Origin: Streptomyces sp. CB01373
GTDB taxonomy: Bacteria > Actinomycetota > Actinomycetes > Streptomycetales > Streptomycetaceae
Reading direction: 5' to 3'
Length of the DNA: 64,000 nucleotides
NCBI RefSeq assembly: GCF_002803075.1
Contig: NZ_NNBK01000028.1
Coordinates: 20,814-84,813, forward strand
Part shown: positions 1 to 7,684 of the stretch, piece by piece
Layout of the letters: each line of letters opens with the position of its first letter
Position numbering within the stretch: the first letter of the stretch is position 1
The notes under the pieces: model-generated
Seen by the model: only the letters and a program-made list of their open reading frames with translations
What the model was told of the DNA's origin: nothing
Database searches by the model: none
Made by a program: the position numbers and the translations under genes

Positions 1-1
1 C

Positions 2-694
2 ACGCTGCGCGTCGCCTCGTTCCAGACGGCCGCCCTGGCCCTGGTCCCCACCGCGCTCGGCCTGTTGCGCGACCGGCACCCGCAACTGCGCGTCCACGTC
101 ACGCACATGGAACCCGAGAAGGCTCTGCCCGCCCTGCTGGCCCGTGACTTCGACCTGGTCCTCGCCGAGGAGTACCCCGGCAACCCCAACCCGCGGCCCT
201 CCGAACTCGAACAGGAGGACCTGCTCGACGACCCGCTGCGCCTCGCCCTGCCTCACCTGGCCGACGGCCAGGACACCGACGGCGCGATGGCGGCGCTGCG
301 CTCACTCGAGGGGCACGCCTGGGTGATGGAACCCGAGGGCACGGCCGCACGGCACTGGGCCATGACCCTGTGCCGCAACGCCGGATTCGAACCCGACGTA
401 CGCTTCGAGACCACCGACCTGCTGCTCCACCTCCGTCTCGTCGAGCAGCAGCACGCCGCGGCCTTCCTCCCCGACCTGGTCTGGGACGGGCACTCCCCCA
501 CGGTCACCCTGCGGCAGCTCCCCCGCGGTCAGCGCGCACGCCGCATCTCCACCGTCGTCCGCCGCGGCGGCAGCCGCCACCCCGCCGTCCTCGCCTGCCG
601 CGACGCCCTCCTCCACGCGGTCACCCTCCACTCCGGCCGGGCGGAGGGCGGCACACCGCGCACTCATTTCGAGAGGGGCTCGGCGAAACCGTAG
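2..694 (+). CDS. LysR-family transcriptional regulator, C-terminal part
   Basis: The reading frame is open to the left edge, so the gene begins outside the window. The visible part starts TLRVASFQTAALALVP, which matches the beginning of the LysR effector-binding domain, and continues as its two-lobed periplasmic-binding-like fold. The N-terminal winged helix-turn-helix that would bind DNA is not in the window. LysR proteins usually control a nearby operon in response to a small ligand, but no target can be inferred because the flanking left-hand genes are missing. The end overlaps the convergent hydrolase gene by about 30 bases. The family call is firm; the ligand is unknown. Confidence 0.85.
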   Translation, partial: TLRVASFQTAALALVPTALGLLRDRHPQLRVHVTHMEPEKALPALLARDFDLVLAEEYPGNPNPRPSELEQEDLLDDPLRLALPHLADGQDTDGAMAALRSLEGHAWVMEPEGTAARHWAMTLCRNAGFEPDVRFETTDLLLHLRLVEQQHAAAFLPDLVWDGHSPTVTLRQLPRGQRARRISTVVRRGGSRHPAVLACRDALLHAVTLHSGRAEGGTPRTHFERGSAKP

Positions 695-1737
695 ACGTCG
701 ACGACGGCCTTGGCGAAGTCGACGGGTGCTTCCTGCGGCACGTTGTGGCCGACCTTCAGGGTTCTGTGCGCGTACTTTCCGGAGAACTTCCTGGCGTAGG
801 ACGATCCGTTTCCCGGCGGCGTGAAGGGGTCGTCCGCGCCATCGATGGTGATCGTGGGGACGTTGATGACGGGTCCTTGGGCAAGCCGCTTCTCCAGGGC
901 GTCGTACTGCGGTTCGCCCTTGGCCAGTCCCAGCCGCCACCGATAGTTGTCGATCACGATGCTGACGTAGTCCGGGTTCTCGAAGGCCGCGGCGGTGCGC
1001 TCGTAGGTGGCCTCGTCGAAGTGCCAGGTCGGGGAGTTGAACTTCCAAATGAGCTTGCCCAGGTCGTGCCGGTACTTCTTGAGGCCGAGCACACCTCTCT
1101 CCGTCGCGAAGTAGTACTGGTACCACCATGCCCACTCGGACTTGGGCGGCGACGGAAGCTTGTTGGCCGCCGGGTCGGTGATCAGGTAGCCGGTCACGGA
1201 GACCAGGCCCGTGCAGCGCTGCGGCCAGAGAGCGGCGATGATGTCGGCCGTCCGCGAGCCCCAGTCGAAACCGGCGAGGACCGCCTTGTCGATCCCGAGG
1301 GCGTCCATCAGGGCGATGATGTCGAGGGCGAACACCGACTGCTGGGCATTGCGGGGCGTGTTGCCCGACAGAAAACGAGTCGTGCCGTGGCCCCGGAGAT
1401 AGGGGACGATCACTCTGTAGCCCTGCGCCGCCAGCAGAGGCGCGACGTCGACATAGCTGTGGATGTCGTAGGGCCAGCCGTGCAGAAGAATGACGGGGCG
1501 TCCGTGCGCGGGGCCGGCCTCGGCATATCCGACGTTCAGAACACCGGCGGCCTTCTGCTTCAGCGAGCTGAAGGACTTGTTCGCTCCCGTCTCGGCCGTG
1601 GGAGGAACCTCCGGCTTTTCCTCTCCCGACCGGCCCTGCGCGGGGGCGGTCAGGCCGAGTTCGGCGGCGACGACGGCAGCGGTCGCGGCGCCGATGAAGT
1701 GGCGACGGCTGCGGTGGGAACCTTCGGATATGTCCAT
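664..1737 (-). CDS. Exported alpha/beta hydrolase, epoxide hydrolase/haloalkane dehalogenase type
   Basis: A 357-residue protein. The N-terminus carries RRHFIG at about residues 11-16 followed by an Ala-rich hydrophobic stretch, so Tat export is likely. The alpha/beta-hydrolase core shows HGWP (about 86-89, oxyanion region), GFDWG with Asp158 as nucleophile, an acidic residue near 302, and His331 in VGHN. An Asp nucleophile rather than Ser points to the epoxide hydrolase and haloalkane dehalogenase branch, which forms an ester intermediate; serine would be expected in an esterase. The ATG start is supported by AGGAG eight bases upstream. Substrate cannot be told from sequence. It converges on the LysR gene with a short overlap. 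Confidence 0.85.
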   Translation of the reverse strand: MDISEGSHRSRRHFIGAATAAVVAAELGLTAPAQGRSGEEKPEVPPTAETGANKSFSSLKQKAAGVLNVGYAEAGPAHGRPVILLHGWPYDIHSYVDVAPLLAAQGYRVIVPYLRGHGTTRFLSGNTPRNAQQSVFALDIIALMDALGIDKAVLAGFDWGSRTADIIAALWPQRCTGLVSVTGYLITDPAANKLPSPPKSEWAWWYQYYFATERGVLGLKKYRHDLGKLIWKFNSPTWHFDEATYERTAAAFENPDYVSIVIDNYRWRLGLAKGEPQYDALEKRLAQGPVINVPTITIDGADDPFTPPGNGSSYARKFSGKYAHRTLKVGHNVPQEAPVDFAKAVVDVYGFAEPLSK

Positions 1738-1900
1738 CGGCGAATCTCCTGGGTCCGACGGTCAGGGCCCATCGACTGCGCGCGGAACGAGCGGCGGAAT
1801 GAAAGGGGCCACGCCCCACCGAACACCCGCCTGGCGGGGCACGCAACAGAGGCGTGCCCCGTGTTGACCCGGCCGGGTGGATTCTTCCCCGCCGTCTTCG

Positions 1901-2347
1901 TCAGCCCTCCGCGTCCGCCGCCTCGACGGCCGTCAGCGTCACGGTGCCGTCGTCGGCGACCGACCAGCCGGGGTTGTGGCACACCTCCCAGCGGTGGCCG
2001 TCCGGATCCGCGAAATAGGCGTGGTAGCCCCCGAACGCCGCGCGTTGCGGCTCCTTGAGGACCGTCGCCCCCGCCGCACGAGCCCTCTCCACGGCCACGT
2101 CCACCTCGGCGGGCGAGCCGAGGTTCCGCGCGAGGGTGAAGGGGGTGCCGGCCACCGCCGCCTGCCCGGTGTCGGCGCCGAGGTCGGCCAGAGGGAAGAG
2201 CCCCAGGGCCAGCCCCCAGCCGACCTGGTAGAAGACAATCTCGTCGAGGTCGAGCAGCGGCGTCCAGCCCAGGCCCTCGGTGTAGAACCGGCGGCTGGCC
2301 GCCAAGTCCCCCACGCCCAAGGTCACCAGGTTCAACTGCTGGTCCAT
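1901..2347 (-). CDS. VOC superfamily protein (glyoxalase/dioxygenase fold)
   Basis: A 148-residue single protein of the vicinal-oxygen-chelate fold. It begins QLNLVTLGVGDLAASRRFY, the typical first beta-alpha unit, and ends with YFADPDGHRWEV, the standard last strand motif. VOC proteins include glyoxalase I, extradiol dioxygenases and drug-binding resistance proteins; this one is in the broad single-domain group whose substrates are rarely known. The ATG is preceded by AGGGGG about six bases upstream. It may be cotranscribed into the hydrolase gene downstream, as both lie on the same strand with about 160 bases between them. Function beyond the fold is not inferred. Confidence 0.8.
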   Translation of the reverse strand: MDQQLNLVTLGVGDLAASRRFYTEGLGWTPLLDLDEIVFYQVGWGLALGLFPLADLGADTGQAAVAGTPFTLARNLGSPAEVDVAVERARAAGATVLKEPQRAAFGGYHAYFADPDGHRWEVCHNPGWSVADDGTVTLTAVEAADAEG

Positions 2348-2547
2348 CGATCGCCCCCTGCGCCGCCGGGAAATGGCCGTCCGGGCGCAACGCTACCGCC
2401 CGCGACGGGACGGCCGTCGCCTCGCTCCTTGCCGCTTTGCCTCTTTAGCCGGAACCGGTGCGCGAACTCCGGGCGGCGCTGATCGTGACGTGCCAGGTTG
2501 GGGGTAGATGTCGGCTTGATGGAGAACGTACGGGTCAGGAGGTGCGC

Positions 2548-3276
2548 GTGACGGAGCTCGCGGCGGCGTTGTGGGACTTGAGCGGGCAGGGTGTACGGCA
2601 GCTGTCCGAGCTGGGGCTGGCGCTGCTGTTGTCGACCCTGATCGGCTGGGAGCGGGAGGCCAAGCAGAAGAGCGCGGGTCTGCGGACGCACACGCTGGTC
2701 GGGATCTCCAGCGCCTTGATGATGGAGGTCTCGCAGCACGGGTTCAGCAATGTCCTGGGGCTGGAGAACGTCTCCTTCGACCCGTCGCGGGTGGCGGCGC
2801 AGATCGTCTCGGGGATCGGGTTCATCGGCGGCGGGCTGATCTTCGTGCGCCGGGACGCGGTACGCGGCCTGACCACGGCGGCGACCGTCTGGCTGACCTG
2901 CGCGGTCGGCATGGCCTGCGGCGGCGGGCTGCCCATCCTCGCGATGGCGACCACCATCGTGCACTTCCTGGTCGTGCGCGGATACCCCTTCGTGCTGTCC
3001 ACCCGGCTGCTGCCGGGCACGTCCACCCACATCTTCGAGGCGCGCCTGACCTACCGGACCGGCACCGCGCTGCTGCCGCGCCTGATGCAGGTCTGCACCC
3101 GCATGGGCTTCCGCATCCTCCAGGTCAGGGTGGAGCGGCTGCCCGGCCGCACCGACGACGCCGCGAAGGTGCTGCTGGAACTGGAGGGCACCCAGGATCC
3201 CGCGCGACTGGCGTCCGAGCTCTTCCAGGACGACGGAGTGATCGACGTGGAGATGACGACGGGCGACGAGGGATAG
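2548..3276 (+). CDS. MgtC/SapB-family membrane protein
   Basis: I start this 242-residue protein at GTG 2548, five bases after AGGAGG at 2537-2542; an upstream open extension lacks such support. The N-terminal two thirds contains about four or five membrane segments with the MgtC hallmarks IGWEREAKQKSAGLRTHTLV and GIGFIGGGLIFV followed by GLTTAATVW. The C-terminal part (about 165-240) resembles the cytoplasmic ACT-like domain found in longer MgtC relatives. MgtC proteins are linked to survival at low magnesium and to control of the F-type ATPase in pathogens, but the role in soil actinomycetes is not established. It stands alone on its strand. Confidence 0.88.
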   Translation: MTELAAALWDLSGQGVRQLSELGLALLLSTLIGWEREAKQKSAGLRTHTLVGISSALMMEVSQHGFSNVLGLENVSFDPSRVAAQIVSGIGFIGGGLIFVRRDAVRGLTTAATVWLTCAVGMACGGGLPILAMATTIVHFLVVRGYPFVLSTRLLPGTSTHIFEARLTYRTGTALLPRLMQVCTRMGFRILQVRVERLPGRTDDAAKVLLELEGTQDPARLASELFQDDGVIDVEMTTGDEG

Positions 3277-3295
3277 GGGCGCGTGCGGGGCCGTG

Positions 3296-3724
3296 TCACG
3301 CCCCGCACCGCAGGCAGGCGCGGACCTCTCGGCCGCCGCGTGTCTGGTGGACCTCGGTCGACTCCGCGAGGTAGCGGACGATGCCGGTGCCGCGGCCGTG
3401 TTCGTCCGGGGCCGCCTCGCGCTGGCAGTGCTCCACAGCGGTTCCGGAGTCGCTGACGACGATGTGCAGGGTGTCATGGTCGAGGAAGAGCAGCAGCGTC
3501 ATGTGCTCGCGCCCGTACTGGGCTGCGTTCGCGGCGAGTTCGTCGACGATGAGGACGGCGGAGTCCCGCTCGCTCTGGGGGACGCGCCAGCAGTCCAGCA
3601 GGTCTGCCGCGAAGTGACGGGCGGCCGGGACGTGCGCCGCCTGCGCGGGGAGGGTGAGCAGTGCCTGGTGGCTGCAGTGCGAGAGCAGTGGGGGGCTCGG
3701 ACAGGCAGGATCGGTCACAAACAT
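3296..3724 (-). CDS. RsbW/SpoIIAB-like ATP-binding regulatory protein
   Basis: A 142-residue single-domain GHKL ATPase. The N box is DELAANAAQY, the G1 box is VSDSG and the G2 box is HGRGTGIVRYLA. There is no phospho-accepting His domain and no membrane segment. Streptomycetes carry dozens of these stand-alone HATPase_c_2 proteins; characterised members are anti-sigma factors or serine kinases of anti-anti-sigma factors. No STAS partner or sigma-B-type gene is adjacent, so its partner is unknown. It sits downstream of the ECF sigma/anti-sigma pair on the same strand but 190 bases away, so it probably has its own promoter. Confidence 0.85.
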   Translation of the reverse strand: MFVTDPACPSPPLLSHCSHQALLTLPAQAAHVPAARHFAADLLDCWRVPQSERDSAVLIVDELAANAAQYGREHMTLLLFLDHDTLHIVVSDSGTAVEHCQREAAPDEHGRGTGIVRYLAESTEVHQTRGGREVRACLRCGA

Positions 3725-3912
3725 GGTCGTGTGGCTCTTCTGTAGGGTGCGGAGGCCGGAATCCGAGGGGCCGCCCGTGAACCGGGTGGAATCGCTTCGG
3801 CTGTACCCGAGTTGGACCCCTCATCCAGTTGCACGGAGAGCGAGTACCACATGGTTCGGGGCTGATTGCACCTTTCGCGGTTTTTCTGCGGGTGCGGTTT
3901 CCCGGGCAGCGC

Positions 3913-4716
3913 CTACGCCCGGATCGTGACCAGCTTCTGACCATTGCCCGTGATGATCTCGAAGTGCTGGATGGCCCCCGGTGAGAGGGGAACGGCTCCG
4001 GGAATCGTGGTGCCGGGAGGGTACTGGCCCGCCCGCCAGGTGGCGGCGTCCGTCCTGCTGCCGCCGGGCCCGATCGCCTGCAGTCGGCAGACGATGCCCG
4101 CGGGCGCCCCTCCGGCGGAGACCTGGAGGACGCTGCCCCACGCGGAGGGCGAGACCTTCACCGACGCGGTGACGCCGGTGGCGGCATCGCGTCCGGAGAA
4201 GGTGCGCGTCGGGGCCTGCGCGGTCGGTCCGGGCGGTGTCGCCTCACTGACCACGGTTCCGCTGGTGGCCAGCCAGGTGCCGCCGATCGCCGACCCGATG
4301 AGCGCCAGAGAGGCGGCGGCTCCGGCCCACTGCAGCCGCCAGGTCCTGCGGCGCCTGGTCGCGGCCTGCCGGAGCATCCGGTCGAGGAGGCCCGCTTCGG
4401 GCGTCTGGGCGGCCGCCGGGGGCGCGCCGGAGCGCGCCGGAGGCGTGTCCGCCGTGCTGTCGGCGGCCCGCCGCACCAGCCGGTCGGCCAGGTCCCCGCC
4501 GGCCGCGGGCATCGGCGCCCCCGAGGCCTCGAGGCCGATGTCGGCTTCGGTGACCGTCGCGAGCAGGGCCGGCAGTCCCGCCAGCTCGGCGTGTTCCTGC
4601 CGGCACTCGTCGCAGGTCGCGAGGTGGGCGCGCACCTGCTCGCTCTCCGCCGGGGAGAGCGCGCCGAGGACGTATCCGCCCAGCGCCAGCCGGAGGGCGT
4701 CGTGGTCCGCGTTCAT
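3913..4716 (-). CDS. Zinc-binding membrane anti-sigma factor (zf-HC2, RskA-like)
   Basis: A 267-residue predicted partner of the sigma factor encoded just upstream. I choose ATG 4716 because GGAGGAGG lies about seven bases before it; the longer frame starts inside that ribosome-binding site. The ZAS zinc motif HLATCDEC is at His31, Cys35 and Cys38. A cytoplasmic linker follows, then one membrane segment at about 129-150 and an extracytoplasmic domain of the RskA type ending in GQKLVTIRA. Such proteins hold an ECF sigma factor at the membrane and release it on proteolysis or redox change. The gene begins 25 bases after the sigma stop codon, so the two are cotranscribed. Confidence 0.87.
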   Translation of the reverse strand: MNADHDALRLALGGYVLGALSPAESEQVRAHLATCDECRQEHAELAGLPALLATVTEADIGLEASGAPMPAAGGDLADRLVRRAADSTADTPPARSGAPPAAAQTPEAGLLDRMLRQAATRRRRTWRLQWAGAAASLALIGSAIGGTWLATSGTVVSEATPPGPTAQAPTRTFSGRDAATGVTASVKVSPSAWGSVLQVSAGGAPAGIVCRLQAIGPGGSRTDAATWRAGQYPPGTTIPGAVPLSPGAIQHFEIITGNGQKLVTIRA

Positions 4717-4741
4717 GGTCGGTCCCTCCTCCACGCCGCCG

Positions 4742-5275
4742 TCATGACTCGATCCCCCGTTCCTGGAGCGCCAGCCTGAGGGCGTGCAGGGCGTAGTAGG
4801 TCCGCGACTTCACGGTGCCGAGCGGGATGCCCAGCACTTCGGCGGCCTCCACCATGGTCCGGCCCCGGTAGTACGTCTCCACGAGGACGGCGCGGTGGTC
4901 CGGGGACAGCGTCCGCAGGGCGTCGGCCACCGCCCAGCTCTGCAGCGCCTGCTCGATCTGGTCCTCGCCGCGCGTCTGCTCGGCGGCCTGCTCCAGGGCG
5001 TCGCCGTCCACCTCGGCCGGCCTGGCCCTGCGGGCCCGGTGGCCGTCGATGACCACATGCCGGGCGACCGTGCAGAGCCAGGCCCGCGCCGGACCGCGAT
5101 CCGGTTCGAACGCGTCGGGGTGCTGCCACGCGCGCAGCAGCGTCTCCTGCACGACGTCCTCGGCCCACTGCCGGTCTCCTGAGGTCAGTCGCAGCACGTA
5201 GTGGAAAAGGGGGCCCGCGTGCTCGGCGTACAGAGTGCGGAGCAGTTCCTCGTCCGTGGTCGAAGCGGTCCCCAT
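4742..5275 (-). CDS. ECF RNA polymerase sigma factor
   Basis: A 177-residue protein from ATG 5275. Sigma region 2 spans about residues 11-80, with AEDVVQETLLRAW for region 2.2, and sigma region 4 spans about 115-170 with the helix-turn-helix EAAEVLGIPLGTVKSRTYYA. It lacks regions 1 and 3, as expected for the extracytoplasmic-function class, and resembles the SigK/SigL-type group that pairs with RskA-like anti-sigma factors. The start is uncertain: ATG 5344 would add 23 residues, and neither has a strong ribosome-binding site. The gene is divergent from the cupredoxin operon, which is the natural candidate regulon. Confidence 0.87.
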   Translation of the reverse strand: MGTASTTDEELLRTLYAEHAGPLFHYVLRLTSGDRQWAEDVVQETLLRAWQHPDAFEPDRGPARAWLCTVARHVVIDGHRARRARPAEVDGDALEQAAEQTRGEDQIEQALQSWAVADALRTLSPDHRAVLVETYYRGRTMVEAAEVLGIPLGTVKSRTYYALHALRLALQERGIES

Positions 5276-5580
5276 ACCAGGGACACGGCGCGCGGAGCGT
5301 TCCGGATCGGCCGTTGGACCACGTTTTCGGTGAGCCCATGGCATATGCCGATCATCGCGCAGATGCCCCCTTTTGTCGTGTTGCGTCCGGCAGGCCGCCG
5401 TGGGCCACGGAGAGGTCAGTGCGACAAAAAGGCGCTCGATCACCGAACCGTACGGCCCTCACCGTCCGTGAAACCACGCAAGAGCGCGGATACGCGCCAT
5501 ATCCCCCACGGGTCCGGTCCCGCGCGGTCGCGCGCGGCCCCACTCGGGCTCTCCGTCCCGATCAGTTGGGAACGATCACC
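5276..5580. promoter_or_regulatory. Divergent control region with paired TTTTGTCG elements
   Basis: This 305-base region separates the sigma gene (leftward) from the cupredoxin operon (rightward). It contains CCTTTTGTCG on the plus strand at 5369-5378 and the matching CCTTTTTGTCG on the minus strand at 5422-5432. Each copy points toward the gene in its own direction and lies about 150-200 bases from that start. Because ECF sigma factors usually recognise their own promoter, two copies of one element facing the two transcription units are plausible -35 regions. An operator for another regulator, or a stem with a 43-base loop, would look similar. No other gene fits here. Confidence 0.4.
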
Positions 5581-6165
5581 ATGCACTTGAACTTCGGTCC
5601 ACCCTGTCCACCGCGTCGCCCACGTCGCCCACATCCGCCGCGCCGGCGCTCACGCCTCGCGGCCGGAGGGCTGGCCGTCGCGGCCGTCGGCACGCTGGGG
5701 CTGCTCAGCGCGTGCGGCCAGTCGTCGCATTCCCCGTCGGCCGCGGCCGGCGGCATCACGCCCGGTCAGGGGCAGAGTCAGCCGGCCGGGACGCCCGGGG
5801 CCACCGGGTCGGGAGGCCCGGCGGGCTCCTCGACAGGCGCCCCGCCGATGCCCAGCATGACCATGCCCATGACGTCCCCGAGCGCGCGAGCACCGGCCGC
5901 GCCGGTGTCGGGAAGCGCCGTGGCGATCAAGAACTTCGCGTTCTCCCCCGCCACCCTGAAGGTCAAAACAGGCACGACGGTGACCTGGACCAACCAGGAC
6001 ACCGACGCGCACACCGTCACCAGCGCCGGTTCGGGCGGCCCGTTGCGCTCGGCCGCCCTGGCCACCCACGCCACGTATCGCTACCGGTTCACCGCGCCCG
6101 GCACCTACCACTACCTCTGCACGATCCATCCCTTCATGACCGCCACCGTGGAGGTGACCCGATGA
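5581..6165 (+). CDS. Cupredoxin-domain lipoprotein
   Basis: A 194-residue lipoprotein with a long Arg/Pro-rich N-terminus, a hydrophobic segment and the lipobox LLSAC (Cys45). A Ser/Pro/Gly-rich linker leads to a plastocyanin-like domain from about residue 105. All four type 1 copper ligands are visible: His144 in DAHTV, then Cys180, His183 and Met186 in LCTIHPFM. It is therefore expected to bind copper and carry electrons, or sense redox state, at the outer face of the membrane. ATG 5581 is chosen; longer versions would put the signal peptide deep inside. It overlaps the next gene by ATGA, so the two are translationally coupled. Confidence 0.85.
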   Translation: MHLNFGPPCPPRRPRRPHPPRRRSRLAAGGLAVAAVGTLGLLSACGQSSHSPSAAAGGITPGQGQSQPAGTPGATGSGGPAGSSTGAPPMPSMTMPMTSPSARAPAAPVSGSAVAIKNFAFSPATLKVKTGTTVTWTNQDTDAHTVTSAGSGGPLRSAALATHATYRYRFTAPGTYHYLCTIHPFMTATVEVTR

Positions 6166-7214
6166 CCGCGTACCCCGACAGGCCCGACAGGCCCGATGAC
6201 AGGCTCGATCCGGCACCGCTGGACGACACCGAGCAGCCCGACGGCCCGAACGGCATGACCCGGCGCCAGCTCCTGCGGCACGCGGGGTGGTTCGGCGGTG
6301 CCGTGGTGCTGACCGTGGCCAGTGGGGAGGTGATCAGCCACATCGCCGACAGGAGCGGCGCCCCCGAAGCCGCGGCCTCCGGAACCACCGCCGCCGGAGC
6401 CATGGCGGCGGGAGCCGGTACGACGGCGAGCGGCGTGCTGCGGTTCGTGCAGGTCTCCGACAGCCACATCGGCTTCCAGGGCCCGGCGAACATGAACGTG
6501 GCCGGGTCATTCACCGAGGCGATCCGCCAGGTCAACTCGCTCGGTTTCCGGCCCGACTTCGTGATGCACAGCGGGGATCTGACCCATCTCTCCACGCCCT
6601 CGCAGTTCGACCAGGTCAGGCAGATGATGACCGGTATGCGGACCGATCGCGTCTTCACGGTGCCCGGCGAGCACGACTCCATCGGGGACGCAGGACGCGC
6701 CTACCGGCAGACCTTCGGCAAGGGCACGCTCGGCGAAGGCTGGTACAGCTTCGACACGCACGGCGTGCACTTCGTCGCCCTGGTCAACACCCTGAGCCTG
6801 GAGAAGCTCGGCCATCTCGGCGAGGAGCAGATCGAGTTCGTCCGCAGGGACCTCAGGGGGCTGTCCTCGGACACGCCCATCGTGGTCTTCAGTCACATCC
6901 CGCTGTTCGCCATGTACCCGCGGTGGGGCTGGAGTACGGACGACGCGCTCCGTGTCATCGCGCTGCTGCGCCGCTTCTCCTCCGTCACCTGTCTCAACGG
7001 GCATGTCCACCAGCTGTTCACCAAGACGGACGGCAACATCACCTTCCACTCCGCCACCACCACGGCCTATCCGCTGCCGAAGCCTGGACGGGCCCCCGCC
7101 CCGACTCCGCAGGTCGTACCCGCCCGTCAGCTCAAGGACGCACTGGGCATCCGCAGCGTGGGCTACCGGCAGGGTGACCGGGAGCTGGCGATCAAGGATG
7201 AGAGGCTGGCATGA
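6162..7214 (+). CDS. Exported calcineurin-like metallophosphoesterase
   Basis: A 350-residue protein. TRRQLLRHAGW at about 33-43 followed by a hydrophobic stretch indicates Tat export or anchoring. The phosphoesterase domain begins near residue 92 with metal motifs DSH (100-102), SGD (137-139), SHIP, and NGHVHQ. The block that is normally GNHD reads GEHD at 169-172, so the bridging Asn metal ligand is replaced by Glu. Substrates of this family range from cyclic nucleotides to phospholipids and cannot be assigned. The start overlaps the cupredoxin stop by ATGA, and its own stop overlaps the next gene the same way, making a tight three-gene operon opposite an ECF sigma locus. Confidence 0.85.
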   Translation: MTAYPDRPDRPDDRLDPAPLDDTEQPDGPNGMTRRQLLRHAGWFGGAVVLTVASGEVISHIADRSGAPEAAASGTTAAGAMAAGAGTTASGVLRFVQVSDSHIGFQGPANMNVAGSFTEAIRQVNSLGFRPDFVMHSGDLTHLSTPSQFDQVRQMMTGMRTDRVFTVPGEHDSIGDAGRAYRQTFGKGTLGEGWYSFDTHGVHFVALVNTLSLEKLGHLGEEQIEFVRRDLRGLSSDTPIVVFSHIPLFAMYPRWGWSTDDALRVIALLRRFSSVTCLNGHVHQLFTKTDGNITFHSATTTAYPLPKPGRAPAPTPQVVPARQLKDALGIRSVGYRQGDRELAIKDERLA

Positions 7215-7684
7215 CCGTCGGAGGACTCCTCGCGCCGGCCACCCGTGTGGGGACCGCCGCCACGCTCGCCGGGAGCGGATACATCCACGCCCGGCTCTAC
7301 GCCGACGAATACCGCTTCGTCCACGTCGTAGGTCCCCTGTTCCTGCTCCAGGCCAGCGCCTCCTTCGCCGTCGCCGCGCTGCTGCTGATCGGGATGCCGC
7401 CGCTGCTGAGGGTGGCCGCCGCCGGTGTGGCGCTGGGCGCCCTCGGCGGCTTCGCCGCCTCACGCACCGTGGGCGTGTTCGGATTCACCGAACACGGTCT
7501 GCGGCCCGCACCGCAGGCCCTGCTCAGCATCCTGGCCGAGGCCGGCACGCTGCTGCTCCTGGCCGTCTGGCAGGCCGTCGCTTTCCGGCGGCGCGGCGCG
7601 GCGTCTCCGGCGGGAGCGCCGGTGCCGGGGGCCGCTACCTGGTCCTGCGGCCGCCGGCGGCGACGGCCGCGGACAGGTCGTTGA
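7211..7684 (+). CDS. Small four-helix membrane protein of the cupredoxin operon
   Basis: A 157-residue hydrophobic protein with about four predicted membrane segments (near 8-28, 36-60, 66-86 and 100-120) and a short basic, Pro/Ala-rich tail. I do not recognise the family. Its ATG overlaps the metallophosphoesterase stop codon, so it is translated with that enzyme and the cupredoxin; it may be a membrane partner or electron-transfer component of that unit. The 3' end overlaps the convergent phosphoesterase gene by 50 bases, so the tail could be non-conserved. Confidence 0.7.
   Translation: MTVGGLLAPATRVGTAATLAGSGYIHARLYADEYRFVHVVGPLFLLQASASFAVAALLLIGMPPLLRVAAAGVALGALGGFAASRTVGVFGFTEHGLRPAPQALLSILAEAGTLLLLAVWQAVAFRRRGAASPAGAPVPGAATWSCGRRRRRPRTGR

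Noticed and set aside
302..1846. 514-residue minus-strand frame overlapping the LysR and hydrolase genes
   Set aside because: It lies mostly antisense or out of frame to genes with clear family motifs, has Arg/Gly/Pro-rich composition and no motif; it is an artefact of high G+C content.
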